Shown here: piece after piece, positions 51,720-62,990 of the stretch
Position numbering within the stretch: the first letter of the stretch is position 1
How the letters are laid out: the number at the start of each line of letters is the position of its first letter
DNA from: Phymorhynchus buccinoides
Lineage: Eukaryota; Mollusca; Gastropoda; Neogastropoda; Raphitomidae
Direction of reading: 5' to 3'
NCBI GenBank assembly: GCA_017654935.2
Contig: CM065710.1
Span: 6,517,565 to 6,581,564 of the forward strand
Length of the DNA stretch: 64,000 bases
The notes under the pieces: model-generated
Told to the model about the DNA's origin: nothing
Databases searched by the model: none
What the model saw: only the letters and a program-made list of their open reading frames with translations
Program-made: the position numbers and the translations under genes

Positions 51720-51913
51720 CATGTCAAGCTCACCAATGAGACACACCCCTTTGTCAGCCAGCAGCAGAGCACATGCCTCCATCTTCCACACACAAGGTTC
51801 CTCTTGATGCCGCCTGGCCCATGGGGAACACCACCCGGGGCACCATCTTCTCCAGGTACTTCAGGAAATGGACTTGGTCATGTAGGGGTTCCCACACACC
51901 AGGATGTTCACAC
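51720..51913 (-). pseudogene. MCM2-like helicase exon fragment, inactivated
   Basis: The minus strand reads VNILVCGNPYMTKS, then after a one-base loss FLKYLEKMVPRVVFPMGQAA, then, after loss of a segment, CALLLADKGVCLIGELDM, ending at ATG followed by gtaagg. This is the Walker A to Walker B part of an MCM helicase, closest in wording to MCM2 (VVF-TTGQ-type). Walker A GDPGTAKS is GNPYMTKS and Walker B IDEFD is IGELD, so ATP handling residues are lost. The donor is retained, so this looks like a piece of a duplicated, intron-containing gene rather than a retrocopy. Confidence 0.7.
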
Positions 51914-52404
51914 CTTTTATACCACACACAAAAACCAACCCGTTACTGAACAAAAACACTACAGAGAAGAGAAAGGAGATGGTGGTGGTAGGTTAAATTG
52001 AAAGAGATGTGGTGCTGGTTATAAATTAGAAATGATGAGAAATTCATATTGAGATTCTATTTAAAATTATGAGTAACTGTATAATATTATTCCACTTTGG
52101 ACAGTATAGCTTCACAGCTGTACAATTTTGTAATGGGTTTTATTAAAGAAAAGGTATATATCTTCAGTAGTTCTGGCTTACCAGAAATGACAGGGAGTCA
52201 GTCAAATACTTCATGGTTTTCGCCTCCGGAAGGGATGATTCAGCAAGTAGTCTTGGATTCTGGGGCCAACTGCACTTGTGTATTCCAACTCCAAAGAGAA
52301 AACTAGAAAAGAGCATTTTCATAATGTGAGAGGAATTAAATAGTAAAGAGACTAAAAAACCCACACATGCCTTCAAGAAACTTAACATTTACATGGAACA
52401 ACCC

Positions 52405-52735
52405 TCCATGGGGATATCGGGGGTCTTTTGTACAAATAGTTCCCCCACCTTCTGGAAGTTCTGTGCTTGTAACTTCCTCTAATCTGCCACTCTCTTTGAC
52501 TCTGCCTTTTCCCTTTGCTTTCTATCATCTACTATCTTTCTGACATATTAGCCCTTTTTCCTGACTTTTTGTAAACAAAATCTTACAAATAATTTTTTTT
52601 CTTTTGAGCTCGTCTGAAATCGGAACGTGTTGGCTGTACGCAGCGAGGAGACCAGTGAAAACTGAAAACCGGACATGGACATATACGTACATCACCCATT
52701 ACGGCCATATGGCCTGGGAACGCAGAAGAAGAACA
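52405..52735 (+). repeat. Interspersed repeat family A, full-type copy
   Basis: Same layout as 50420-50750, ending aacgcagaagaagaac. Confidence 0.7.
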
Positions 52736-52969
52736 TGGAACAAAGAGTATCAATATGGGGAAAGTATGAAACATTAGGCACTGAAACATGACAAAGGCCT
52801 TAGATTTGATACAATTGGACTTGTTAATGGGTTACTGAATCTGAACGCATCAATATCATAATTTAAAAAAACAGGGTGCTAATGCTTAGTTAATCTAATC
52901 TGAAAACATCCACAGAGCTTCACATTGTTTTCAGACTACATGGGTCATATTAGGTATTAGGTATTAGGT

Positions 52970-53100
52970 ACTTTATAGTCACAGAGGCGTCTCTGTGAAA
53001 TTCGGGTTGCTCCCACCTGGAGAGCGCGTCGCAGCCAGAGGCGCGCCACCCAATTTTTTTTTTTTTAAATTTGCATGCGATTTTATTACCCATGGCTGCA
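52970..53100 (-). mobile_element. tRNA-derived SINE, 3' fragment
   Basis: Tail part only: cacagaggcgtctctgtg, ctggagagcgcgtcgcag, poly-T and tgcatgcgatttt. Confidence 0.7.
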
Positions 53101-53468
53101 CGAAATGAGGGGTCCATTTTTAAAATGATGGGCCACTTATGTGGCACAATTATTTTTGTGGGTGCACACATGTGTCTGTATAAAAAATAAAAACACTTAC
53201 CGGTAGTTTATTTAGCAAAACTACTAGTGGCTATGAAGATATAATTGGAAAAGGCCAAAACGGACAGCTTTTGAAGTTTAAAACTTTTCTTTCATTGTGT
53301 CATGAATTATCAATCATGGAAATGTGTTTACATGCGTCATTATTAAAAAGAATGAGTCAATGGCGTGGGCGCACTGACAATCTGAAGCTCTGCAACAATA
53401 TTAATTCAAACAGAAATACAAAGCAAAAATGTATGTGTGTGTATGAGTGAGGGAGAGAAAGGGGGGGA
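53101..53468. other. Unassigned sequence
   Basis: No exon or repeat family seen. Confidence 0.4.
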
Positions 53469-53470
53469 GG

Positions 53471-53472
<2 letters not shown>

Positions 53473-53522
<50 letters not shown>
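53473..53522. repeat. (GA)n microsatellite
   Basis: Perfect dinucleotide tract. Confidence 0.95.
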
Positions 53523-53524
<2 letters not shown>

Positions 53525-53743
53525 AGATCTCTGCACTGGCACCAAGCACTAATTAGAATGTGGCTATCATCTGGGTGCTGTAAATTGATATCTGAGTGTA
53601 ATGGTGTGTGTATGTGTGTCAATGCAAAATTTAAAAAAGTAATTCCAAGACAAGTTCGAAATACACTAGTCCCACATACATCTGGGCAGAGGAATACAAC
53701 ATCTCATTTGGACAGCCGTTCTTGTGAAGCCTGCTTTGACAGC

Positions 53744-54190
53744 CGTGATGCACCAGAACAGTCATGCACCTGTGCTCTTGACTGTAAATCATCACCAGAT
53801 CAGTCATGCACCTGTGCTCTTGACTCTGTAAATCATCACCAGATCAGTCATGCACCTGTGCTCTTGACTCTGTAAATCATCACCAGATCAGTCATGCATC
53901 TGTGCTCTTGACTCTGTAAATCATCACCAGATCAGTCATGCATCTGTGCTCTGGACTCTGTAAATCATCACCAGATCAGTCATGCATCTGTACTCTGGAC
54001 TCTGTAAATCATCACCAGATCAGTCATGCATCTGTACTCTGGACTCTGTAAATCATCACCAGATCAGTCATGCATCTGTGCTCTGGACTCTGTAAATCAT
54101 CACCAGATCAGTCATGCATCTGTGCTCTGGACTCTGTAAATCATCACCAGATCAGTCATGCATCTGTACTCTGGACTCTGTAAATCATCC
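53744..54190. repeat. 44-bp minisatellite, 10 copies
   Basis: Unit contains atcaccagatcagtcatgca and gactctgtaaatc. The early copies have a ctcttgac variant and later ones ctctggac, a gradient along the array. Confidence 0.9.
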
Positions 54191-54659
54191 GGTTCTCTCT
54201 TTACAATAAAGGGACACACTTTGAAAAACACAGATCTATAAATTAATCTCGCTACCCAGTTTCAGTCAGCTTTTCTTTCTTTCAGCCCCTAACGTGAATG
54301 TGAAGCATGTTTTGCTGTTCACTCCTTTCTTTACTTTTTTGTTTTAAATCTCCATGCATGAAAATGCGTGTGTTTTTGTTTTGTTACTGTGCTTGTGTGA
54401 CAGTTGTGTGAGACCACAAGGTAATTTCTCTTTAACAAGATAAAGATAAAGTGTTTTTGACTTTGATGGAATCGTTTAGTTTACCGTCCATGGCATCACC
54501 ATGAATGTAGACTAGACCATATCATATCATATCATATATGGCATATAGGCTTTTAAATAGCCTTTAGCCTTCTATTTCCTTTTAGTTTATAAGGAAATGC
54601 AATTTAAAACTTTTTGTTTTGCTTTGTTATTATTAAAAAAAATTATTATTATTAAGAGT

Positions 54660-54960
54660 ACAACAAAAAGTCAACATACAATGAAACAAGCAAACTGATC
54701 TGCATACTAATTATTACTGATACTTATATTAGTATGGAAGCAATAATCTTCCCAAAAATTATCTAATTTGTTTTTAAAACTATTGAGTGTTCCTGCGGTT
54801 GCAGTATCATTTGGTAGTGAATTCCAATTGTTAATAACCCTGTTAGTGAAAACATTTGCATAAATATTAGCATGAACTATAATGATTTAGTTAGTTTTAA
54901 GGAGTGTCCTCTAGTGGTAGAGTTACTAAGAGAAAAAAAGTGTAGATCTATTTCACATTT
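54660..54960 (-). mobile_element. CR1/L2-like LINE C-terminal fragment
   Basis: The minus strand reads NVFTNRVINNWNSLPNDTAT then LNSFKNKLDNFWEDYC, the conserved tail of ORF2, open and uninterrupted. It is AT-rich, unlike the other LINE pieces. Confidence 0.75.
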
Positions 54961-55899
54961 GTAGTTGTAACAATTAATTATGCACTAGGCGAGTCCGCAG
55001 CAAACTGCATTGAACCGGTTTGGTTCTGTCACAAACTGTGCCTTTGCTTTGAATTAATTATTGATCGATATGTTCTTAGCATAGACCGTATATTAACATC
55101 TAGACATCTGCCTGACCGAAGTCCCCACGTTCTATACCAACAGAACCATCAACTTGATGATGGTGGTTGGGAAAATAAAGAAGTTATAACACGAACAGGG
55201 CTCCCAATCGTCCCACAAAACAAGGGGTCCCAGGGACTCCTTCACTTGCGGGATAGAGGGTCCCTGTGCCGCAGTGGCATTGCAAATGTTGTCTAGTGCA
55301 TCCCTGGGACCCCCTGCACATTCTTTTAGAGGGTCCTGTAGAATTGGAGCCCTGACGAAATATATCATTTATATCATATCACGCTCACTTAGCTACCAGA
55401 ACCTTGACCGGTCTGCTACTAAGCTTACAGTTGCACACAACCGGGAACCCCAATGGCCCATCAAGTCTAGATCTAACAGTACATCTGACACATCAAATCA
55501 ACAATTTTTTATCAAGATAAAGGTTAAAAACTAGTACTGACTAACTTCGGACCACTACTAGACCGGATCATGATAAGTAAGAGACAAAAATAAGCCTGTC
55601 TCACCTCCTTCAACGTCTGACACCCGCCGTTTACAACATGTCTGACTAAAATGTCTAGGTGGATCGATTTGATTGGATGGAAGTAAGTTATATTTTCCTC
55701 GTGTGCTTGCGTCATTACTTAGCTACCAAAAAAAATATAAAATGTATGTTCTTATTATATTTAAATTATCGTGTTGTTGCTTCCGCTAGTTGAGCGCCTA
55801 GCTAGCTAAACTTTTCTTTTTTCATCAACATTGTCAAATCATGCCGATCGTTATTTGATCTGTAAGGTTCTCACTTTCTTAAAACAGAGATACAGAGAT
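54961..55899. other. Unassigned sequence
   Basis: No coding or repeat signal that I can support. Confidence 0.4.
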
Positions 55900-55985
55900 T
55901 AACCCCCTCCCTTCACCCGCCCCTCCCCCTCCCCTTCCCCTCCCTTGCCACCCCCCCCCCTCCCTTCAACCCCCCCCCCCCCGGA
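55900..55985. repeat. C-rich tract (G-quadruplex potential on minus strand)
   Basis: Runs of C with short T/A breaks, several of four or more C. Confidence 0.8.
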
Positions 55986-56625
55986 CACATGTATAGAGAC
56001 GGGGATGCATAGTCAAAATTGGGGACGCATAGATCGAGAAGGGACAAAATAGTGAAGAGGCCGCGAGGCCTAATGTCCTAACTAAGTACCTGGCCTGACC
56101 TGACCTGACCTGACATTATTAATTATGTAGACAGGGACACACATAGTCCTCCTCTCGGCCTACATCGTATCAGAGGACAATGAGTTATGCCAGCATATAA
56201 CCAGAATCGACCCAATGCTGGCAAATCCAGTACTGGCACACACTGCATTTGCCAGTGTTGGGCCCAGCAATGGCAAAGTACATATAGGATCGATGCTGGC
56301 ATGCCAGAATAGGTCTGATTGAAGGATGATGCTGGCCAGCACTTGCCATCATTTGCCATCACGTTGCCAATGTAAGAACGATGCCGGAATGTTTACAGGG
56401 TTGCTTCGCAATTATTAACATCGTGTCCAGAAATGGAAGAGTTACCCCACACATAATTTTAGTTTTGTTGCTTATGTTTGCCCTTTTGGGTGCCCAAACC
56501 CCTTTTTGTCACCAGTAGCAAAGAACGCACCTTTTTGTCACCAGTAGCAGAGAATGACTCTAATGTCCTTTTTTTCTTCTTGCTCCATTCTTCTTTCTCC
56601 TTTATTTTGTTCTCTCTCACATGCT
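55986..56625. other. Unassigned, possibly decayed element
   Basis: Short internal repeats about tgccagt/gccagca and tgacctgacctgacctgac near 56095, and a duplicated cacctttttgtcaccagtag around 56500-56545. Confidence 0.4.
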
Positions 56626-57100
56626 TTAAGGGCTTCGCACACTAGCGTCAAGATCTCGAGATCGCGGCGATTTTTTGCTGCAAGGCGCAGTTTGATGCGC
56701 CGCTTGCGTGTGAGAGATTCGCGGCGCAGCAGGATTTTTGATGCGTAGCTGCGCGATTTTGTGTTGCTCGAGAATAGATGCGGCTCTAATTTTGATGCTC
56801 AAGATCGCAGAGATCGTGAAACTAGCCAATCACAACGGACGGAAGGACCATAACTCAGATTGAAGAAAAAAAATACTGTTGTTTCTAAGAGGAGGTTTGA
56901 CGCTAGAGTAATCTTTCCTTGCTTTCCAAATAAGGAAGTTCGAGCGACAAGAGGCGAAGCGACAAGAGGCGAAGCGACAAGAGTCGTGTGTGAGAACACC
57001 ACTGCCTCGCTACAATGTGTGCTGTGATGCAGGCGTCAACGCGTCAAGGCGTTGCTCTGAGAAACAATTGACGCCTGATGCTAGTGTGCGAAGCCCTTTA
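56626..57100. mobile_element. PIF/Harbinger-like MITE
   Basis: TTA (56626-56628 and 57098-57100) flanks inverted termini AGGGCTTCGCACACTAGCGT and the inverse at 57076-57097. A 3-bp TTA target and about 22-bp ends fit PIF/Harbinger. No transposase. A gaagcgacaagaggc run repeats inside. Confidence 0.7.
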
Positions 57101-57404
57101 TTCTCTTCTCCTCTCCTCCTCTTCCCCAGTCATTTCCTTCATCATGTTCATTGTCCCGTTTCCATGTCGACTTTTAGTTGTTCATCCTCGCCGATGATTT
57201 GTTGTTGCTGTTGCTGTTGGTGGTGCCTGGTGGTCCTATTGCCTGAATCACCACCCAGTGGCGTTACTCTCATGCAGCTCATTCCGAGTCCCTGCCCGAA
57301 ACCTTACCCTGGATTGTCCAGTCGCGGACCCCGAAACTGGAGGTCCATGGGCAGACATGAGTGTTAGGTCGTCCACAGGCAACCACCAGATCAGAGGAAA
57401 CACT

Positions 57405-57850
57405 GCTCTACTGCCCAGTCACTTCGATGGAGTTCAGTGGAGCCTGTTATGAGCATCAATGGTCGTTTATGCAGCTTTTTTGGAAAACACTGCTCTACTG
57501 CCCAGTGCTGCTGAGTCACTTCCATGGAGTTCAGTGGAGCCTGTTATGAGCATCAATGGTCGTTTATGCAGCTTTTTTGGAAAACACTGCTCTACTGCCC
57601 AGTCACTTCCATGGAGTTCAGTGGAGCCTGTTATGAGCATCAATGGTCGTTTATGCAGCTTTTTTGGAAAACACTGCTCTACTGCCGAGTCACTTCGATG
57701 GAGTTCAGTGGAGCCTGTTATGAGCATCAATGGTCGTTTATGCAGCTTTTTTGGAAAACACTGCTCTACTGCCCAGTCACTTCGATGGAGTTCAGTGGAG
57801 CCTGTTATGAGCATCAATGGTCGTTTATGCAGCTTGTTTGGAAAACATTC
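57405..57850. repeat. 87-bp minisatellite, about 5 copies
   Basis: Unit contains cactgctctactgcccagtc, ttcagtggagcctgttatga and tcgtttatgcagcttttttg. One unit carries a 9-bp insertion. 87 is a multiple of three, which keeps frames open on both strands; I see no domain in them. Confidence 0.9.
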
Positions 57851-57921
57851 CTCTATGTTCAACAGCGAGCAGACAATTATGGTATAACTGATTATTTTTG
57901 TTCGGCAATTTGATCTTTGCC

Positions 57922-57924
<3 letters not shown>

Positions 57925-57969
<45 letters not shown>
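57925..57969. repeat. (TG)n microsatellite at splice acceptor
   Basis: Ends four bases before the AG of exon 57974-58112. Confidence 0.95.
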
Positions 57970-57971
<2 letters not shown>

Positions 57972-57973
57972 AG

Positions 57974-58112
57974 ACAGTTTGATCAATTCCTGGCGTCTCA
58001 CTTCCATAGAATAATGGATAAAGACGGTTTGGTGTCGTCACAACCCATTTACGTGCCTGTCCTCCATCAGGATGAGATTCCTGTGGGCCCTGACGACTTG
58101 AGCTACAAGAAG
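57974..58112 (+). CDS. M1 aminopeptidase exon (post-zinc-site segment)
   Basis: Acceptor tgtgtgttttag (or cag four bases on, giving phase 0 at 57978), donor TACAAGAAG followed by gtcatt. Reads QFDQFLASHFHRIMDKDGLV then SSQPIYVPVLHQDEIPVGPD and DLSYKK. This is the M1 stretch with the D-x-L-x-S-S-x-P-I motif and the aspartate/Tyr-Lys-Lys segment (usually D-x-I-S-Y-x-K-G) that precedes the helical C-terminal part. M1 enzymes remove N-terminal amino acids with a zinc-bound water, often as type II membrane or cytosolic proteins. The membrane anchor and active site are outside the visible exons. Confidence 0.8.
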
Positions 58113-58142
58113 GTCATTTATTTTTACTTGTTATTTGGTGTA

Positions 58143-58485
58143 TTCTAACCACAGAGACTTATCTCTGTGAAATTTGGTCTGCTTCCACCTGGAGAGCGTG
58201 TCCCCGCAAGTGCAGCACCACCCATTTTGAGAGGGGTTGAGGAGGGGGTGGACTTAGGAAACCTAGCTATCAATTTGGTCATACCAGGCAGCAGGATTCT
58301 CCTCCAAGCTCTTTTAACTGCCCTTGGATTTTTATGCGCGTAAAGCCCACGGGTCAGACTAGATTTAAGTCCCCATCTGACGAAGGACTCGATGATATTT
58401 CGATTTTCCCCTCGAACTCGAGAGAAAGGGCAAGGCCGGGACTCGAATCCGGGTCACTCACACATTGAAATTGGCAGGCGTGAAG
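58143..58485 (-). mobile_element. tRNA-derived SINE, second subfamily (5' head decayed)
   Basis: Same body as 13040-13452: cagagacttatctctgtga at one end and a minus-strand B box ggattcgagtcccggcc. It inserted 30 bp behind the donor of exon 57974-58112. Confidence 0.7.
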
Positions 58486-58946
58486 CGAGAGCTGCTTATT
58501 GTTTTCACCGCTGTCTGTCTGTTAGTTCCTGGCTGGTTGACTGTGTGGCTGACTGACTTTGCATGTTACCACGACAGCGCTTAACACTTCCAACACAACC
58601 CCTCTTGCTGCGCCGCGTGCCGTCAGCATACAGCAACGAACGCGTGAAAATTCCCCCAGGACACTCGATTTTGGCCTTTACATTCTCTTACATTATGTGG
58701 AGATCGCAGTACTTTCTTTTTTGTATGGGGGTGTAGATTCATCTCTTATCCTTTTAATGATTTACATTTCGAAAACCAATTCCTTTCTTTGTGTTAAACT
58801 GAACGAGCTGAAAACAGCTACGTCGCTGTCCGTCATAGAAATTCCAGGACTTAGGTACAGGCAAACCTCGTGACTGAAAAAGTAGGTAGGGTCAGTTGCT
58901 TTTGTGCACAATTTAATCAATAAAGTTTACTGTTAGTGACTTGGTT
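58486..58946. other. Unassigned intronic sequence
   Basis: No exon or repeat family seen. Confidence 0.4.
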
Positions 58947-61120
58947 AATGTGTCACACCAAAGATATTCTAACAAGGGTAAGATGGATTACTTAAGAGCT
59001 CGGCGAACCGGGCTGATAGAGTTATCGTTAGTGGGGACAGTACACTTTTCACAGTGGAGGCTATCCAAAAACTCAGACTGGAATTTGAATGGAGAATTCA
59101 ACTGGCCTAATCGACGTGTAAAATGTGTCCTGTTTAAAAGGGACATAACCAGTGTTTCTGTCCTCACTACTCATATAGGGAAAAGAGACCGGATGCTTAT
59201 CTTCCCCTTTAGAATATCTTTGGTCAGACTACGCAGGAGGGGTCAATTCTTTACTATAACACCATTGGTTTAGAATTCTGCCAAAAACTCGGCCACAGTT
59301 ACTTTTAGAAAAACGCGTCCTCAGGGAAGACTTGGCTGTTGCTATCATTCTCGCAACGTGTCGGCAACGGTATACTCGGGTGTTGCGAAAAAGTTAAACG
59401 GGGGGACCTAGAATGCTCAAATTTACGTCAGATCAGATCTGAATTATAGACCTCTAAAACTATCGTTTAATTCTACAAAGATATTCATTGAAAACGTTTT
59501 TGCCACTGCAATATCGTTAAAAGTGAACAAATGTTTTAGCATAAATATACCTTCTGTTTACTATCCAAATGGGCCGAATGCAGACAACTCAGACTGGATA
59601 AAACATCTTCCTGCAGATCAAAAATGGATAGTTTTTGGAGATTTTAATGCGCATTCTCCGTTTTGGGAACCAGATTGCTCAGTTATGACCTGCAATCGCT
59701 TAGTTGAAAACATTGTTGATTCTAAATTAGTTATATTGAATGATGGCAGCATAACAAGAGTGCCTGATGTATCAACTCACAGACCAACCTCCATCGATTT
59801 GACATTAATATCTTCTGATTTGGCTGTCAATACTAGTTGGAGAACAGAAGAAGACACGTTAGGGAGTGATCACTTTCCTATTGTTGTAAAATTAAATAAA
59901 CAAATAATTAATGATGAAGAAGAAGTTGAAGATATAATCCCTAATTATTTTTTTTACAATAGTGCAGATTGGGGTCTCTATGAGTCAACTCTTTTATCAA
60001 TGGATCATAATGCGATTATACATGAAGACACTGATGTATTTTATGAAAATTTCAGAAAAGCTGTATTGTCTGCCGCTGAAAAATCAATGCCAAAACGCAA
60101 ATACTATAATGATAAGAAATACAGAGGAAATGGCTGGTGGAATGAAGAATGTGCAGAGGCAGTAACAAATAAAAAGAAGACTTATAAAACATGGCTAAAG
60201 GACAGAAATAAGGAAAACTTTATTGAAATGAAACGTACTAGAATTGGTACATGTTATTCGTCATTTAAGAACATTGATATTGGAATTCCTCAAGGGTCTA
60301 TTATTGCTCCAATTCTTTTCACTATTCTTATACACGATCTTCCAAAAGTTCCATCTAACAATATCCATTTAGTGCAATATGCTGATGATATTGCAGTATG
60401 GATGAATACGAATATTAGAAAACAAACAAATAAGAGAATCATAACACATGTTCAAAAACTTTATCAAGTTGAATTTAAGTTAAACAAATATATGAAGGAA
60501 AATGGGCTAGAACTTTCAGGGGAAAAAACACAATTAATGTGTTTTTAGTAATGGTGAAAATCCAAAATATCTGCCTCAACTTGTTTTAGAAGGCAAACCT
60601 CTTCAATATTCTAAAACTTTTACATTTTAGGAGTCTGTTTCACTCCCAAATTAAACTGGCGTTGTTATATTGAACATCTTATAAGTAAAGTTCGACAAAG
60701 ATTAAACTTTTTGAAAATAGTTAGTGCTCAATCGTGGGGTCAAGATACTCAAACACTCTTACATCTTGCTACTAGTCTGGTTCGATCAAAATTAACGTAC
60801 GGACAAGAAGTTTATGTTTCGGCTCCCCATACAAAGCATAGACAGTAAGGCCGTTAAGTTAGCACTTGGTGTACCAGCGCACACAGATACATTCAAAACG
60901 TACAGATAAGCTAATTTGTTATCACTTGATGATCAACGTAAGCTGGCTACAGCCAAGTATGTGACTAGAAGTCTCTCAGTGTCTAATTCAGTGACTAGTG
61001 ACATTTTTCTTGATTCAAAACAAGATTTTCCTAAGATGGCTAAAAATATTTCTTACCTTCTTACCTGTTTTTCTCTGAAACCATCCCTGCACCGTGTTAC
61101 ACCACCACAGAAAATGTGAA
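58947..61120 (+). mobile_element. I-like LINE with internal deletion
   Basis: ORF2-like pieces in order: endonuclease near 59520-59900, a deletion junction at about 60230-60260, RT C-terminal part, then frame-broken C-terminal remains (LNWRCYIEHLISKVRQRLNF, LTYGQEVYVSAPH, LLSLDDQRKLATAKY). AT-rich compared with the 38.6-kb relative. 5' part before 59.5 kb has weak similarity only. Confidence 0.7.
59523..60548 (+). pseudogene. LINE ORF2 deletion derivative, open 341-codon EN-RT fusion
   Basis: The frame holds FGDFNAHSPFWEPDC, HRPTSIDLTLISSDL and SDHFPIVVKL (endonuclease), then GWWNEEC. It then jumps from ENFIEMKRT to GIPQGSIIAPILFTIL and QYADDIAVWMN (RT motifs with the YADD catalytic pair), ending LELSGEKTQL. 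The first RT motifs are missing, so the enzyme cannot be complete, yet the frame stays open through the junction. The start shown is the first ATG; the endonuclease N-terminus is missing. Confidence 0.75.
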
Positions 61121-61774
61121 GCTTTTCTGTCAAGCAGTTCATGAGAAACAGCCCAGACATGAAATGCATAGCTAAAAGAAGAACATTTAATTTATGTCCA
61201 GGTGTCTTCTACTCAAGGTGAAACATCACTACACAAAATTTAAAGCGATTCTATCAAGCAAAAGTGTGAAATATATGGCTAAATCACGAATTTATAGACC
61301 TTAACCATTTTCAAGGCCTACCCATGTGCTTGTCCTTGACCTTGATCTTGCTTGGTACCCCATATTCAGAAATACCAAAAGTCAATGCACATACATACCA
61401 AGTTTGAAGTCTGTAAGTCCATTTATATGGAAGATACTGCCTCTAAGCAAAACTTTGACAGGTCAGCATGGTCACAACTTTTATTTGTGACCATCTGTGT
61501 ACCATGATTCACACCTACACAAAATTTGAAGCGATGTTTTTTATTGGCTGGTTGAACAAATGACTAAATATCTGATTATCTGACTGGTTGATTCATTTGT
61601 TGATTGGTCAGTTTGTGATCAGGTGATAGATTGGCTGTTTGGATGGCTGATAAGACAATTAAATGAATGATCAATAATTGATAATAAATAGATAATGGTA
61701 AACAATAATGATGAATTAAGCGATCATCGCATAATAATGTCATGTCATATCAAAGCGTTTTCTGTCAACTTCAG
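61121..61774. other. Unassigned, probably decayed repeat
   Basis: Phrases such as accaagtttgaagtctgtaa and ctacacaaaatttgaagcg occur in repeated form, suggesting an old interspersed element. The intron ends with a T-rich acceptor at 61774. Confidence 0.4.
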
Positions 61775-61840
61775 GGCAGCGCCATTATCGCTATGATGCA
61801 CCACTTTCTTGGGGACAGCACTTTCAAGGGTGGCTTGACA
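61775..61840 (+). CDS. M1 aminopeptidase exon
   Basis: A 66-nt phase-0 exon between tcaacttcag and gtaagt. Reads GSAIIAMMHHFLGDSTFKGG then LT. It continues the Tyr-Lys-Lys of the previous exon into the family motif K-G-x-x-x-x-x-M-x-x-x-L-G-x-x-x-F-x-x-G-L. The donor is followed at once by a TCTG/TC microsatellite. Confidence 0.88.
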
Positions 61841-61846
61841 GTAAGT

Positions 61847-61853
61847 CTGTGTC

Positions 61854-61896
<43 letters not shown>

Positions 61897-61929
61897 TCTC
61901 TCTCCTTCTCTCTCCTCTCTCTCTCCTCT

Positions 61930-62005
<76 letters not shown>

Positions 62006-62007
62006 TA
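61847..62007. repeat. (TCTG)n/(TC)n microsatellite at splice donor
   Basis: Begins six bases after the donor of exon 61775-61840. Confidence 0.95.
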
Positions 62008-62029
62008 ATTCCGGTTTATCCAACATATA

Positions 62030-62990
62030 TCGATACAGTCAAACCGAGGAAGCCTTAGATTATTGGATACAAATATTTCGTGATGTTTATAATAAGTGAC
62101 CCATTTAGAATACAACCTGTACAGAATAAACTTAAACCACCATGGATAACAGACGATATTGATCAAGCTTCGTATCTTAGAGGTTTTTTTTACAAGGCAA
62201 CCAAAGATCTGAGGGCTAGTGCGCAGCACAACCTTGTTAACACAATGAAACGTACTGCTAAACAGAAATATGTTAGAGATATATTATTAGACAAAAACCC
62301 TAAACAAGTGTGGAAAGCTACTAATACCTTAACAAACAAAGATTACGTTAAAAAATCAACTAAGTCAAACCTCCCCTCTCCTAACTTATTAAATCAGCAC
62401 TTTGTATGAACTGCGGAAAACCTAATACACAATGATGCTTGGAAAGAAAATGCCCTAAAGCCTTTGAACGAAGTTTGTTCATCCAAAAACATACAGTATA
62501 CACTATTTCTTCCACTAATAACGCTATCCGAAATACATACTGCTCTCACGCAATTGAAACAATCAGCATCAAAGGACACGGACGGACTTGATGGGATTAT
62601 ACTTAAACTTGCCGCCCTTGTTACTGCTGACACTCTAGCCTTCATATACAATTGATGCATAGATAAATGTTACTTTCCAACCCAGCTTTAAAATGCCAAA
62701 ATCATTCCACTTTATAAATCCGGTGATGAGAAGGACCCTTCCAACTATAGGCCAATATCCATACTATCTATCTTGTCAAAACCCCTACAAAAACACATCC
62801 CAAAGCATCTACTACAGCACTTGTAACAGTATGATATTTTACATCTAAGGCAATCAGGGTTTAGACAGAAACACTCATGCCACACAGCTCTAGTTAACAC
62901 GATTGATGAATGGCTCGATATGGATCGCTCTGGTAAGACTTGTTGGGTTTCTCAAATACGTAAAATTCTGTGTGAAACAGGTTTCAATAT
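62030..62990 (+). mobile_element. CR1/L2-like LINE RT fragment, decayed
   Basis: Reads KLKPPWITDDIDQASYLRGF, NPKQVWKATNTL, SASKDTDGLDG, then IIPLYKSGDEKDPSNYRPIS and SGFRQKHSCHTALVNTIDEW with frame breaks. Truncated after the region before RT motif A. Confidence 0.75.
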
